Assembly: GCA_965240325.2 (NCBI GenBank)
Contig: OZ251235.1
Span: 62,001 to 126,000 of the forward strand
From: Rebecca billardiae RCC1528
Lineage: Eukaryota > Haptophyta
DNA length: 64,000 nucleotides
Direction of reading: 5' to 3'
Made by a program: the position numbers and the translations under genes. Below the pieces are notes generated by a model. The model was not told where the DNA came from. It did not search any database and saw only the letters and a list, made by a program, of their open reading frames with translations. Position 1 is the stretch's first letter; each line of letters opens with the position of its first letter. Below are positions 9,204 to 18,712 of the stretch, in pieces.

Positions 9204-11394
9204 TCACGCGGCCGCGGCCGCAGCCGGCGCGAGCGAGCCAGCTGGCGCGTCTGCGGCGATCGGCTCCGTGTTCGCCAGCAGCCACTCGCGCGCGCGCCCG
9301 CTCACGCGCGGCAGCACCTTCTCGCGCACCTGGGCGTGGTACTCGTCGAGCCAGCGCAGCTCGTCCGCGCTCAGCAGTGGCAGCTGCATGAGCGAGCGCT
9401 GGATCGGCACGTGCGTCAGCTTCTCGAACCTGAAGAACTGCTTGCCGTTGAACTGGTTGGCGGTGTCCGCGGGCGCGACGACGAGCAGGTTCTCGATGCG
9501 CACGCCGAAGCCGAGCTCGGCGTCGTAGAAGCCCGGCTCGTTGGACAGCACCATCCCCGCGCGCAGCGGCTCGTGGTTGGTGAAGCGCGGGGACACGGAG
9601 TGCGGCCCCTCATGCACATTCAGACCGGCGCCCACGCCGTGGCCCGTGCCGTGGATGTAGTCCAGGCCCGCCTGCCAGAGGGAGCGCCGCGCGAGCACGT
9701 CGATCACAAAGCCCGGCGTGCCCTCGGGGAACACGACCGAGTCGAGCGCGATGTTGCCCTGCGAGGCGCGCGCGCGCGCGCGCGCGCACGGGTTTGGGCG
9801 CGGGCGCGGCGCGCGTAGTGAGACATCAGGGCGCGGGCGTGCGCGTTTAGGGAGTGGAGCGGCGGGGTGGGCAGTGGCGGCGGCGGCGGCGGCGCACCTT
9901 GAGCACGCGCGTGAAGCACTCGCGCTGCACCTCGCTCGGCTCGCCCAGGTGGATCGTGCGCGTGATGTCCGTCGTGCCGCACTCGTACTGGCCGCCGCTG
10001 TCGATCAGGATCATCGAGCTGGCGCGCACGGCCGCGCACGCGTCCGGCTGCGCGCGGTAGTGGATGATGGCGCCGTTGCGGCCCTCGCCGACGATGATCG
10101 GGAAGGACTCGTCGAGGAAGCCGTCCTGCTCGGCGCGGAACGCGCGGAAGCGCTCGCCCAGCGTGTACTCGTCCACCGCCTCGCCCGCCGCCACCGCGTC
10201 CTCCAGCCACGCGAACGCGCCGCACAGCGCGGCCGCGTCGCGCAGGTGCGCCTCTCGCATGCCGTGCAGCTCGGCCTCGTTCTTGATCGACTTGGCGAGC
10301 ATGGGCGGGGAGGGCGTGTTGAGCAGCGTGCCGCCGCTCGCGCGGAGCGCGTCGATCAGCGCGGCGTTGCACGCGCCCACGTCCACCATCACGCTCCCCT
10401 CCGCCCGCCCGAGCGCGCGCACGCCCTCGAGCGCGCGCTCGTACGGGGCGACGGCCACGCCCGCGGCGCGCAGGTGGTCGCGCACGCCGTCGTCCAGCTT
10501 CGCCTCGTCCATGTACAGGGTGGCGGCGTCGGCGCTGAGCACGGCGTACCCGTACGCGACGGGCGTGTTGGGCAGGTCCGAGCCGCGCAGGTTGAACAGC
10601 CAGCCGATCTCGTCGAGCGCGCACACGACCAGCGCCTCCGCCTCCGCCTCCTTGAGCAGCTGCCGCATCGAGCCGAGCTTGTCCGACACGGACACGCCCG
10701 CCCACTCGAGCGGGTGCACGCGCGCGCGCGCGGCGGGCGGCGGCGGGCGGCCGCCGGCCCAGACCGCGTCGACGAGGTTGCCCGCGTCCTCCCCCGTCCC
10801 CTGCACCCGCACGCCCTTCGCGCCCAGCTGCTCGCGCAGCGCGTCCACCGCCTTGGCCGAGTGCACCAACGGGTCGAGGCCGACCACCGAGCCCTCGGGC
10901 ATCGCGTCGGCGAGCCACGTGCCCAGGTCGGGGACGCCGGGCTGCGCGGCCTTCATCAGCGTCCACGCATCGCTCAGCTCCATCTCCGCCTGCAGGAAGT
11001 ACCGGCCGTCCGTCCACAGCAGCGCCTCCGACGCGGTGACGAGTGCGGTCCCCGCTGAGCCCGTGAAGCCGCTGATGAACTCGCGGCGTGCGAAGCAGGG
11101 CGCGGGGTACTCGGAGAGGTGCGGGTCGTCGGAGGGGACGATGAGCGCGTCGATCCCCGCGTCCGCCATGCGCGCGCGCAGCGCGGGCAGCCGCTCCTCC
11201 AGCGGCAGCACCGGCGCGTCCTCGCCGCCGCCGCTGCTCCCGCCGCGTGCCGCGAGCATGCGCGTGCGCGAGGCGCCGACGAGGCTGCTGCGAGCGTGGA
11301 CGCGCGACGAGTGCGCCACGAACGCTGCGCCACGCGCGAGCGCCACGCGCTGCACCAGGCAAAGCGCGCCCATCGTCACCACCGACACGCGCAT
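9204..11394 (-). CDS. Xaa-Pro aminopeptidase (aminopeptidase P), probably plastid-targeted
   Basis: Two exons on the minus strand: 11394-9898 (499 codons) and 9758-9204, separated by a 139-bp phase-0 intron (GTGCGC...GCAG), giving 683 residues. The M24 metallopeptidase fold is clear, and all five expected metal ligands are visible: Asp in IDSGGQY, Asp in TTDITRT, His in HGTGHGVG, Glu in NEPGFY and Glu in VRIENL. The splice joins VLK to GNIALDSVVFPEG, which restores the family sequence. It removes an N-terminal residue next to proline, using two Mn2+. Residues 1-50 begin with a hydrophobic signal-like stretch and then an Ala-Phe-Val and Arg/Ser-rich stretch, the bipartite pattern of complex-plastid import. 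It lies head to head with the alpha/beta hydrolase, 210 bp apart. Confidence 0.92.
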
Positions 11395-11604
11395 GGCCGT
11401 CCGGGGCGTGCTCAGCCTTGCGCGCGCAGGGAATCTGCTCGCGCGTTCGGCAGCGCTCGGCCGTGCGCCGCTCGCCCGGCGTTGCTTTCAGCTCTTCGTC
11501 AGGTTCCTCAGAACGGTAAGTTTGAAAGTACCGACCGGAATCAGACGATCGACGACGACAAGTCGATCGACAACGCGCGAAGACGCACGGCATCTGGCAT
11601 CAAG

Positions 11605-12883
11605 ATGGCGCACGCCACTCGCGTCCGCACTGCCTCGGCCATGCGCCTCTCGGACGGCACGACGGCCAAATCGCTCGCGTTCGTCGCGGGCCGCATCGGC
11701 GGGGGCGTGTCGCCACCCGCCCACGAGCCACCGCTGCTCCTCGTCACCCACGGCGCGGGGTACAACGCCGGCACGTGGCTGAGCGCCCTCCACGCCCTGC
11801 ACGGCGCGCTGCCCGGCTGCGTCGCGGACGTGATGGCGTTCGACTTCACAGGGCACGGGCTGAGCCGCGCGCTGCCGGGCTCGGGGTACAGCGCATCGCG
11901 CTTCGACTGGGACCGCGTGCTGCCCCACGACGTGCGCGAGGCGCTGCAGCAGGCGGGCGCTTCGAAGCGTGACGTGTACGGAGTCGGCCACTCGATGGGC
12001 GCCACTGGGCTCGTCCTCGCCGAGCTCGCGCGCCCGGGCACGTTCCGGGGGCTGCTACTGCTCGAGCCCATCATCAGGCCGCACGCGCCGCCGGGCGAGC
12101 ACCCGCTCGTCCGCCGCACGCTGCGCCGGCGCGCGCGCTTCGAAGCGGGCTCACACGCCGAGGTCGCCGAATCGTTTGCAAGCCGAGCGATGCGCGCGTG
12201 GGAGCGGCGCGCGGTGGACGCGTACGTGCAGCGCGGCGTGCGCGCGCGTGGGGGTCGTGAGGGTGGCTTCGAGCTGACGTGCGAGCCCGAGGTCGAGGCG
12301 TCGGCGTACATGGGCGGCATGGCGTGCCAAGTCTTTGATCGGCTCGGCAACGTCCGCTGCCCGGTGGTTGTCGCAGCGGGCGCGCATTCCCTCACCCTCG
12401 CGGTGCCGCTAGCGGGGGACGAGGGCGCGCCGCCGGCGAGGAGCAACCTGGAGGGATACGCGGCGGTGGCAGGCGCGTTTGGCGCCCTTGCCCAGCCGCT
12501 TGTCGTCGCGCAGCACCTCGGGCACTCGATCCCAAGTGTGCGCTCGCGCGCCGAGCGCCTGCCTCCACCCGGCATGTGCTGCTGCGTGTGGTGCGCGCCA
12601 TGGCGCCCATCCTGCGCAGTGCGCGTGCCGCCCCGCTTCTCACATTGCACGCCGCGCGCGCACTCGCGGCTGCGCCACGGCGGCGGGCGATGCCACTCCC
12701 CCTGTGTTGCACGCTGCGCGCCGGGCACCAGTGGAGGACCCGGCATGGACGGCCGAGCTTGTGGCGTGGGCGCTGCACACACTGGGCATGGACACCGGCC
12801 GGACACCCTTGGCGGCCGGGAGCGATAGTGGGGGCAGCATCATTGGTTCTGCAGCGTCACGGCAGCCGTTGTCGAAGCTGTAG
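11605..12883 (+). CDS. Alpha/beta hydrolase-fold protein
   Basis: Two exons: 11605-12535 and 12732-12883, with a 196-bp phase-1 intron (GTGTGC...CCAG), giving 360 residues. An oxyanion-hole type HGAGYNAGTW is followed by the nucleophile elbow GHSMGA (catalytic Ser) and a late GHSIP motif whose His should complete the triad. The splice junction rebuilds HSIPMEDPAW, which fits the usual end of the fold followed by a C-terminal helix. The overall pattern resembles epoxide hydrolase/esterase or hydrolase-type ABHD proteins. The substrate cannot be named. No signal peptide is evident, so it is probably cytosolic. The ATG at 11605 is the first in a plausible context after an upstream stretch belonging to the head-to-head spacer. 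Confidence 0.8.
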
Positions 12884-12896
12884 CTAGTAGACGCGA

Positions 12897-12952
<56 letters not shown>

Positions 12953-13350
12953 GAGAGAGAGAGATGAGAGAGATGAGAGAGAGAGAGAGAGAGAGAGAGA
13001 TTATTATTTTTTGCGGACGCGGAGCGGCGGAGCAGCCGGAGCACGTACGTGACGTGGCGCCGCGCCCGCCCCCCCCGGCTTTCGCGGCACGCTCAGACCT
13101 TTCGGGGCAGGGGCGTGCGCCATCATATCATCTAACATCAGTAGTAGCAGGACAGTACTACTAATCGTAGGCTTCTAAGTAGCAGTGTCAGACACGCAGG
13201 TGCCAACTGCCCAAGCTGGGCCGCCATACATACAGACGGCCAGCCGGCCAGGCGCGTCGGGCCCTCGCACGCGACACGCGAGTGCGGAGTGTTCGACCTC
13301 GCGCTGGTCTATCCGTGGTGCGGGGAGGGGGGCTCGCAGCGCGGCAGCGC
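12884..13350. other. Intergenic spacer with GA microsatellite
   Basis: Sits between the convergent ends of the alpha/beta hydrolase and the plastid membrane protein. Apart from the GA tract, no feature is seen. Confidence 0.5.
12898..13000. repeat. (GA)n microsatellite
   Basis: About 100 bp of GA dinucleotide repeat with three interruptions (AATAGA and two ATGAGA variants). It starts 15 bp after the hydrolase stop codon. Confidence 0.95.
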
Positions 13351-14415
13351 TCAGCCGTCCGTCGTCGAAGGGACCACCTTGACGTCGATGACATCCGGAC
13401 TCGAGGACTTTGCGGCCGCTGCCTCGTCGTACGAGATGCCCAGCCGCATGCCGACCGTGGTCGCGATGGCGGTGGCGACGTTAACGCCGATGGAGAGCGC
13501 GGCCGCGGGGCTCAGCCGAGGCCCGGCCGCGCCGTTGATGGCGCCGCTCACCGTCATGCTCGCGCAGAACACGGCCAGCGTGCGCGCGGCCCGGTTCAGG
13601 CGCAGGTACGTCGCGCTGCTCAGCCGCTTGGGGCCGACCCGCGCGGCGCCGCGCAGGGCGAGCAGCGCGGCCCCAGCGACTGTCTGCATCGCCGCCGCGC
13701 CCGCGACAGCGGGCACGCCGACGAAGGGCTGCACGAGGCCACACCACAATCCCGCCGCCGCGCACGCCCCGTACGTGACGACGAGTGCGTCGTTGGCATC
13801 GGCCGGCGCGAGTGGCACCAGCAGGCTCGGCTTGGGCCAGCCGTAATTCCGAAGCGCGCGCACGGACGGCACGCTCAGCACCACGCGCGAGAGGATCGCC
13901 GGGAGCACGGAGGCGTGGCGCCGCAGCATGGTGAGCGATAGTGCGTCCGCGGTGAACCCCGCGAGAAGCCCGAGGTTCAGCAGCTGGAACGTGCTCGCGC
14001 CGAGCCGGCCGCGGCTGGCGGCGCTCATGAGGATCGCGCACACTCGCGATGCGAACCACCAGCGCGCGAGCATGAAGCCCCACGCCGGGGTCGGCAGGGT
14101 GAGCATCTGCAAGGCGCAGCCAAAGGCAATGCCACCGCAGGCCAGCTCCAGCTGCCGGAATGTGCGCATGTCCATGAGCTCTGCCTTGGTGTTCTGCTGC
14201 ACCTGGTAGCCCTCGGCGGGAGGGTTGGATGCCGAGCAGCGCGCCGGGGCGGCTGGGCGCCGCCGGGAGGTGCGCACGAGCGATGGTGGCGGCAGTCCAG
14301 GCCGCGCACGTCCAAGCCCCCCCCGGCTCAGTGGGCGGCCCGAAGACAGCGCGATGCCGTGCGCCGTCGCGCACATCGCGAGGAGAGCGATGCCGACGGC
14401 GCGCGAGGCCGGCAT
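13351..14415 (-). CDS. Polytopic membrane protein, putative plastid target, function unknown
   Basis: Single exon, 354 residues from the ATG at 14415. The N-terminus MPASRAVGIALLAMCATAHG looks like a signal peptide. It is followed by a Ser/Arg/Pro-rich, acid-poor stretch to about residue 70, so I infer a bipartite plastid presequence. Beyond residue 80 come about six hydrophobic segments separated by short Arg-containing loops, and a short polar tail. I do not recognise the family; no catalytic motif stands out. The frame is open upstream of 14415 but without a better ATG. It lies head to head with TMEM43, 175 bp apart, and may share its promoter region. Confidence 0.7.
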   Translation of the reverse strand: MPASRAVGIALLAMCATAHGIALSSGRPLSRGGLGRARPGLPPPSLVRTSRRRPAAPARCSASNPPAEGYQVQQNTKAELMDMRTFRQLELACGGIAFGCALQMLTLPTPAWGFMLARWWFASRVCAILMSAASRGRLGASTFQLLNLGLLAGFTADALSLTMLRRHASVLPAILSRVVLSVPSVRALRNYGWPKPSLLVPLAPADANDALVVTYGACAAAGLWCGLVQPFVGVPAVAGAAAMQTVAGAALLALRGAARVGPKRLSSATYLRLNRAARTLAVFCASMTVSGAINGAAGPRLSPAAALSIGVNVATAIATTVGMRLGISYDEAAAAKSSSPDVIDVKVVPSTTDG

Positions 14416-14590
14416 CGCTGATCGCAGACTAGCTACGACTGTAGCTGCGCGCGCGCGTGCTACCGCGGTGGCATTTTGAGCTTCGCTCAATTTGGCCCAG
14501 CACGTTCCGGGCATCTCGATCAACAGCCGGACGTCAAAAAGCGATCACCAATCGAAGCCGGCGAGCCGGGCGACAGTGGCAATTGGTGCG

Positions 14591-16098
14591 ATGGCCGCCC
14601 CGGCGCGGAGGCAAGCAGAGGCAGTGCTTGACAGCGAGAGCAGCGACGATGACCTCGACGATGACGAGGGGGCGGCGGAGGGCAAACCCTGGAAGCGCCT
14701 CTCGGCGGTGGACGTGTGTGGTTCGCTTGCCTTCGGCGTCATCGTCCTGATCGTCGCGTGCGTGCTGATCGGGTGGAACGAAGCTCGTGCGATCCGCATG
14801 TCGTTGGTGATCGAGGCGAGCGTGGAGTCGGTGGTCGAGGTGAGCTGCGACACCGTCGATCCCAGGTACGATGGCATGCTCGTTCACCTCTCGTGCGCCG
14901 TCTCGGGCCTGCGCGACTTCGGCGTGCTCGACACGCAGGTCAGCGCGATCTTTGTGGAGACACACGCGCTCATGTGGCAGTGGGTCGAGCTGACGGGCGC
15001 GGGTTCGGCGACGTCGGGGCGCGCGCCGCGCCGGCAAGCGGCGTTGAAAGGTGCGGCCGCCACTCGCCGCCCACGCGTCGCGCAACCCGCCCCGCGTCGC
15101 CGCCAACACGGCGTGCGCCCGCACGCTTGCCCCTCAACCGCAACGCGCGCATGCATGCCCCGACAGACCAAGGCGCCCCGCTCGCGAAGGAGTGGGTGGC
15201 GGAGCCGGTCGACTCGCGCGCGTTCGAGCGCGCGGCCGAGGTGGACCCACACAACCCGCCCGCCTCGGCGTGGCCTGTCCGCTCGGGCACCGCGTGGGTC
15301 CCGGAGGTGCGTGCGGGCGCGTACGCGCTGCCAATGTCAATCGTGAGACAGCGCGTCAAGGCGTCGCGTGGCGTCGACCTGGCGGCCCTCGGCGTGGCGG
15401 GCGGCGGCGCGGTGATCGGCGGGCCCGAGCTCTCGAGCGTTCAGCCGCCGTCAAACCTCACGCTCGAGAGCACGGCGCTCGTCGACCGGTACACCCTGCG
15501 CACGTACGAGCAGCGTTCGGCGGGCGGCGCGCCGATCGGCGCGATGCGGGTCGGCTTCCGCCGCTCGGCGGCCACGACACTCAGCGTGCTCGGCAGGCAG
15601 AGGGGCGCGAGCATCGAGCGGTGGGAGTACGCGGGGTTCGAGGTGCTCGAGCTGGCGGAGGGCGAGGTCAGCGCCGGCCAGATGTTCGACCGCCTCATGA
15701 CGTACAGCCGGTGGGAGCCCTGGTTCTGGCGGTGCGCGTGCGTCGCGCTCGCATGGATCGGCCTCGAGTTCCTGCTGTATCCCCTCACCCGGCTGGCGCG
15801 CTCGGCGCCCGCGCTGGAGTACGCGGTTGGGAAGGTGCTCAACTGCGGGATCAGCGCGGTCGGTCTCGTCCTCGCGCTCGCGTGGTGCTGCCTCATCGCC
15901 GCCCTCGCGTGGATCTACGAGCGGCCGACCGTTGGCATCACGCTGTTCGTGCTCACCCTGCTTGGCCTCTGCACCGCGGTCGCCGTTCGCGGCCTGCTCT
16001 CGCCGGGCCTCCCCGCGGGTGTCCCCGAGCCCCTGAGCTACGAGGAGCGAAGCAGGCGGCACCGCGCGGTGCACTTTGCGCCGTCCGAACTCGCGTGA
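14591..16098 (+). CDS. TMEM43: TMEM43/LUMA family membrane protein
   Basis: Two exons: 14591-15050 and 15167-16098, with a 116-bp phase-1 intron (GTGCGG...ACAG), giving 463 residues. After an acidic Ser/Asp N-terminus there is one transmembrane segment near residues 40-62. A long lumenal region follows with family features: WQWVE, then KEWVAEPVDSRAF...HNPPA and the AGAYALP stretch. Three or four C-terminal membrane segments come next, near EPWFWR...LEFLLYPL. TMEM43 proteins sit in the endoplasmic reticulum and inner nuclear membrane and organise membrane complexes. The splice joins ALK to DQGAPLAKEW, restoring the conserved tract. The start at 14591 is the first ATG in frame. Length is slightly above animal TMEM43 (400 residues). 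Confidence 0.88.
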
Positions 16099-16330
16099 TC
16101 GCTGCCTCCCATACGCATGGGACCCTCAATTCGCCGTCGCAGCTCGGCCTCGGGTTCATCAGGCAGTTTAGTGGAGTTGGACGACTCCTTCTCCCGCCAT
16201 CATCTATCGTTGTCGAGCGTTTATTATTTGGACTTCTATTCTATTCGTTCGTCATCAGCGAGGATCCGGGATGTCCGCGCGGAGCGCGTTCGGCGTTGTC
16301 GCCATCGGGGTGAGAGACTGATGACGCGCG

Positions 16331-16333
<3 letters not shown>

Positions 16334-16379
<46 letters not shown>
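16334..16379. repeat. (AT)n microsatellite
   Basis: About 45 bp of uninterrupted AT/TA alternation downstream of TMEM43. Confidence 0.95.
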
Positions 16380-16380
<1 letters not shown>

Positions 16381-17150
16381 CGGCATCATGTAGTCATATT
16401 AATAACAGTCAGGCACGACGAGTATGTACTAGCAGTAAGCTATCTATTATCTAACTATCTAACCGCCGAGACAGCGCGAGACTTGCAGACAGCACGACGG
16501 CGGTGCTGCAATATGAATATGATATGTGATATAATAATCATCGCTGCGGCATTGTTGTTCACGAGTCATCAGTGATGTGACACGCACTCGCACGCGGTTT
16601 GCAGTCTGACGCATCGTCACAGACGTACAGCAGCAGTGCCAGTCGTTACTCACGTTAGGCGCCCGACCAGACTCACCATTAAGCTACCAACCGGCAACCG
16701 CAGTGCGGGCAGTGGGCGTAGCTTGGCGCGCAGGCCTAGACTGCTGCGTGTAGTTACATATATATTACTAGACACGAGTCAGTAGCTACTCATCAGAATT
16801 ATTATAATAAGTTACGAGTCGTGATACGACGACTCATCCGTCATCGCGAGTTCGGAGCAATATGCGCCAGCAGGGAGTGAGGGACGCATGCAACGGGCAT
16901 TACTAATATTTACTATATTGCGCATCATGGTCCACGCCGGCACGCGCGACGCGGGACAGACGCTGCCATGTGTCACCTCACCAGCAGTGTGCTGAACTTG
17001 TCACTGTGAAGTTGGACGACGAGGCGGATCGCGCTCAGCCTCATCAGGCCTCTTGTACAATCGGCTCTTGTACAATCAGCGGCTGCGTCAGGCTGCGTCG
17101 CCGTCAGCGGTTCATCAACATGGTAGTTTGATAACTGACGGTTACTACTA

Positions 17151-17200
17151 CCGTTTACTAATAAGAATAAGGGACGCACACAGCTCAGGCAGGCAAGATT
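17151..17200 (+). repeat. Dispersed repeat, copy 1
   Basis: Contains AATAAGAATAAGGGACGCAC followed directly by ACAGCTCAGGCAGGCAAGAT. The same core recurs at 17578-17640 and, with a 3-4 bp insertion, at 34718-34770. Confidence 0.75.
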
Positions 17201-17459
17201 CACGCCCGCCAACTGTCACCGCCCATGAAGCCGTCGCCGATGGTAGCGCCGTCGGAAAATTCATTCAGCCGTCCGCCTGCGAGGCCTGGATGAGGCCTGA
17301 GGGCTGCGGCCGCCTTGCGGCGCGCCAGCGCCCGTCGTCCTCGCCCCACCGTCGTCCACAAAACGTCGTCGTCCGAACTCTCCGAACGTATCATCAGTTC
17401 ATCACCGCGCCGCTGCCTGTGGTGCCAGCAAGGGGTCTTTCTGTACAAATAACCCACGT

Positions 17460-17595
17460 ACAGTTTATTATTTGTTTTAACGTGCGTATGGCTCACGGTG
17501 GCAGGTTGCCGCGCCATCCTTCAGCGCACGCCCTCCGAAGAGAGACCAGTAGCTACTGTTTAACCAAGTGTGCACGTTAAAACATAGTAAACTGT
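17460..17595. mobile_element. MITE-like element with short inverted repeats (candidate)
   Basis: A 136-bp segment is bounded by the left arm ACAGTTTATT...TTTTAACGTGC (17460-17485) and the right arm GCACGTTAAAACA...AAACTGT (17572-17595). The two arms are reverse complements except for a central 4-6 bp. There is no coding capacity. The right arm continues straight into dispersed-repeat copy 2. The symmetry is direct observation; mobility is inference. Confidence 0.4.
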
Positions 17596-17640
17596 ATAAT
17601 AAGAATAAGAGACGCACACAGCTCAGGCAGGCGAGATTAC
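17578..17640 (+). repeat. Dispersed repeat, copy 2 (longest)
   Basis: Starts with AAAACATAGTAAACTGTA, continues through AAGAATAAGAGACGCACACA and ends GCTCAGGCAGGCGAGATTAC. A partial copy of the first part alone lies at 39525-39545. Confidence 0.75.
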
Positions 17641-17793
17641 AGGGGGGTCCAGATGGTGGGCCCCACTTTTAGGCGGTGGCTGGCCAGGTAGTGCGGCACG
17701 TCCGTGCCTCTGGACGGGCATTGAGCGGTGGCGAGGTCGCCAAATGGCGTGGCGTGGTCCCAGGCTAGGTTGTTACTAGTCCTGATCAGCTTG

Positions 17794-18033
17794 CTAGCCA
17801 TGCCGGTCGTTGATCACCCTGCCGTTGACAGGCACGCACACGCCAAATGTATTCGCCACGGCAGCCGTGTCGGACGGCGGTCGCACGACTACCGCGCAGC
17901 CAACATTGCTCGTCAGATCCACGGCTTGTAGGGTCAGATGGACAATCGCCAGGCATGCACCGTCGCAATGCATGCCCCAGAGGGCAGTATGACCATCAGA
18001 ACGGTGATCCTGGCCGCTACCTGCCCATCCTTC
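17794..18033 (-). other. Orphan open reading frame, possibly a gene relic
   Basis: A minus-strand frame is open from 18033 to the TAG at 17794-17796; its ATG at 17973 gives 59 residues. The translation is hydrophobic and balanced (Val, Thr, Asn, Gly rich), unlike the Arg/Ala-rich shadow frames elsewhere, and includes AVANTFGVCVPVNGRVIND. I do not recognise it. It may be a fragment of a degraded gene. Confidence 0.25.
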
Positions 18034-18226
18034 TCATGCGCAACCTCACCGGCGCGCCGGTCGTACGGGGTCGTGGACGTGGACGTGAGAGTGGTCGAAA
18101 AGTCGGAAGGGAAGCTGTCACTCACGCGCACGCGCTCGTACGGCGACGCCGACCTGCCTACGCCACGCCCCAGTGACCGGGCCGTGGCGCTGGGGCCTTA
18201 GATCGCGTTGGGACCGTGGGACGCAT

Positions 18227-18634
18227 AAGCACCTGCCGCTTTGCTTTTCTCCCCAGCGGAACCGCGAGCCGAGCGAAGGGACGACCAGTCGTCCGCTGCG
18301 CTGCGCTGGCAACCCGGCAGCCGTTCGCGGACGCGAGTCTCCCGCTCGAGAAAAAAGGCCGGATTAAAAAAGCGCACGCGTCTGAACTGGTAGTTGTTTG
18401 GAGATGGCGACTGGTCGTCCCTTCGGTCGGCTCGCCACAAGGTGCACACCGCCCTCGCGCCGGCGACGCTCACGCGCGAGGGGAGTGCGCGCGGGGCTAG
18501 CGCGGGGCGGGGGGCGGGGCTACTCGACCCCGGCGACGCCTCCAACCCGCTCGTGGCGCGCGCCCGCCCCCCGCCGCCGCTCGCCAAGCCGCCAAACTTA
18601 GGCTCCAACAGGGGCCAAAAAGCGGCAGGTGCTT
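18227..18634. repeat. Nested inverted-repeat structure
   Basis: The outer arms AAGCACCTGCCGCTTT (18227-18242) and its exact reverse complement (18619-18634) enclose about 410 bp. Inner arms of 28 bp at 18264-18291 and 18408-18435 are reverse complements at 27 of 28 positions. No open frame with a known domain lies inside. This could be a non-autonomous transposon, a foldback element or a hairpin regulator. Confidence 0.55.
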
Positions 18635-18712
18635 GCTTCCCTTCCGAAGTGGGAAACTTCATCTGGCCCCCCTGTAGCTCACCAGGGCCACCGTGACAAT
18701 GGCGGGGTCAGC

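Larger units (their letters stand above)
16099..18712. other. 2.6-kb repeat-rich spacer
   Basis: AT-rich spacer with an AT microsatellite, at least two copies of a dispersed repeat (17151-17200 and 17578-17640), a short inverted-repeat element (17460-17595), an orphan minus-strand open frame (17794-18033) and a nested inverted-repeat structure (18227-18634). No full gene is recognised. Confidence 0.6.

Noticed and set aside
14492-14590. N-terminal extension of TMEM43 upstream of 14591
   Set aside because: The frame is open but begins with TTG, not ATG. The first ATG is 14591.
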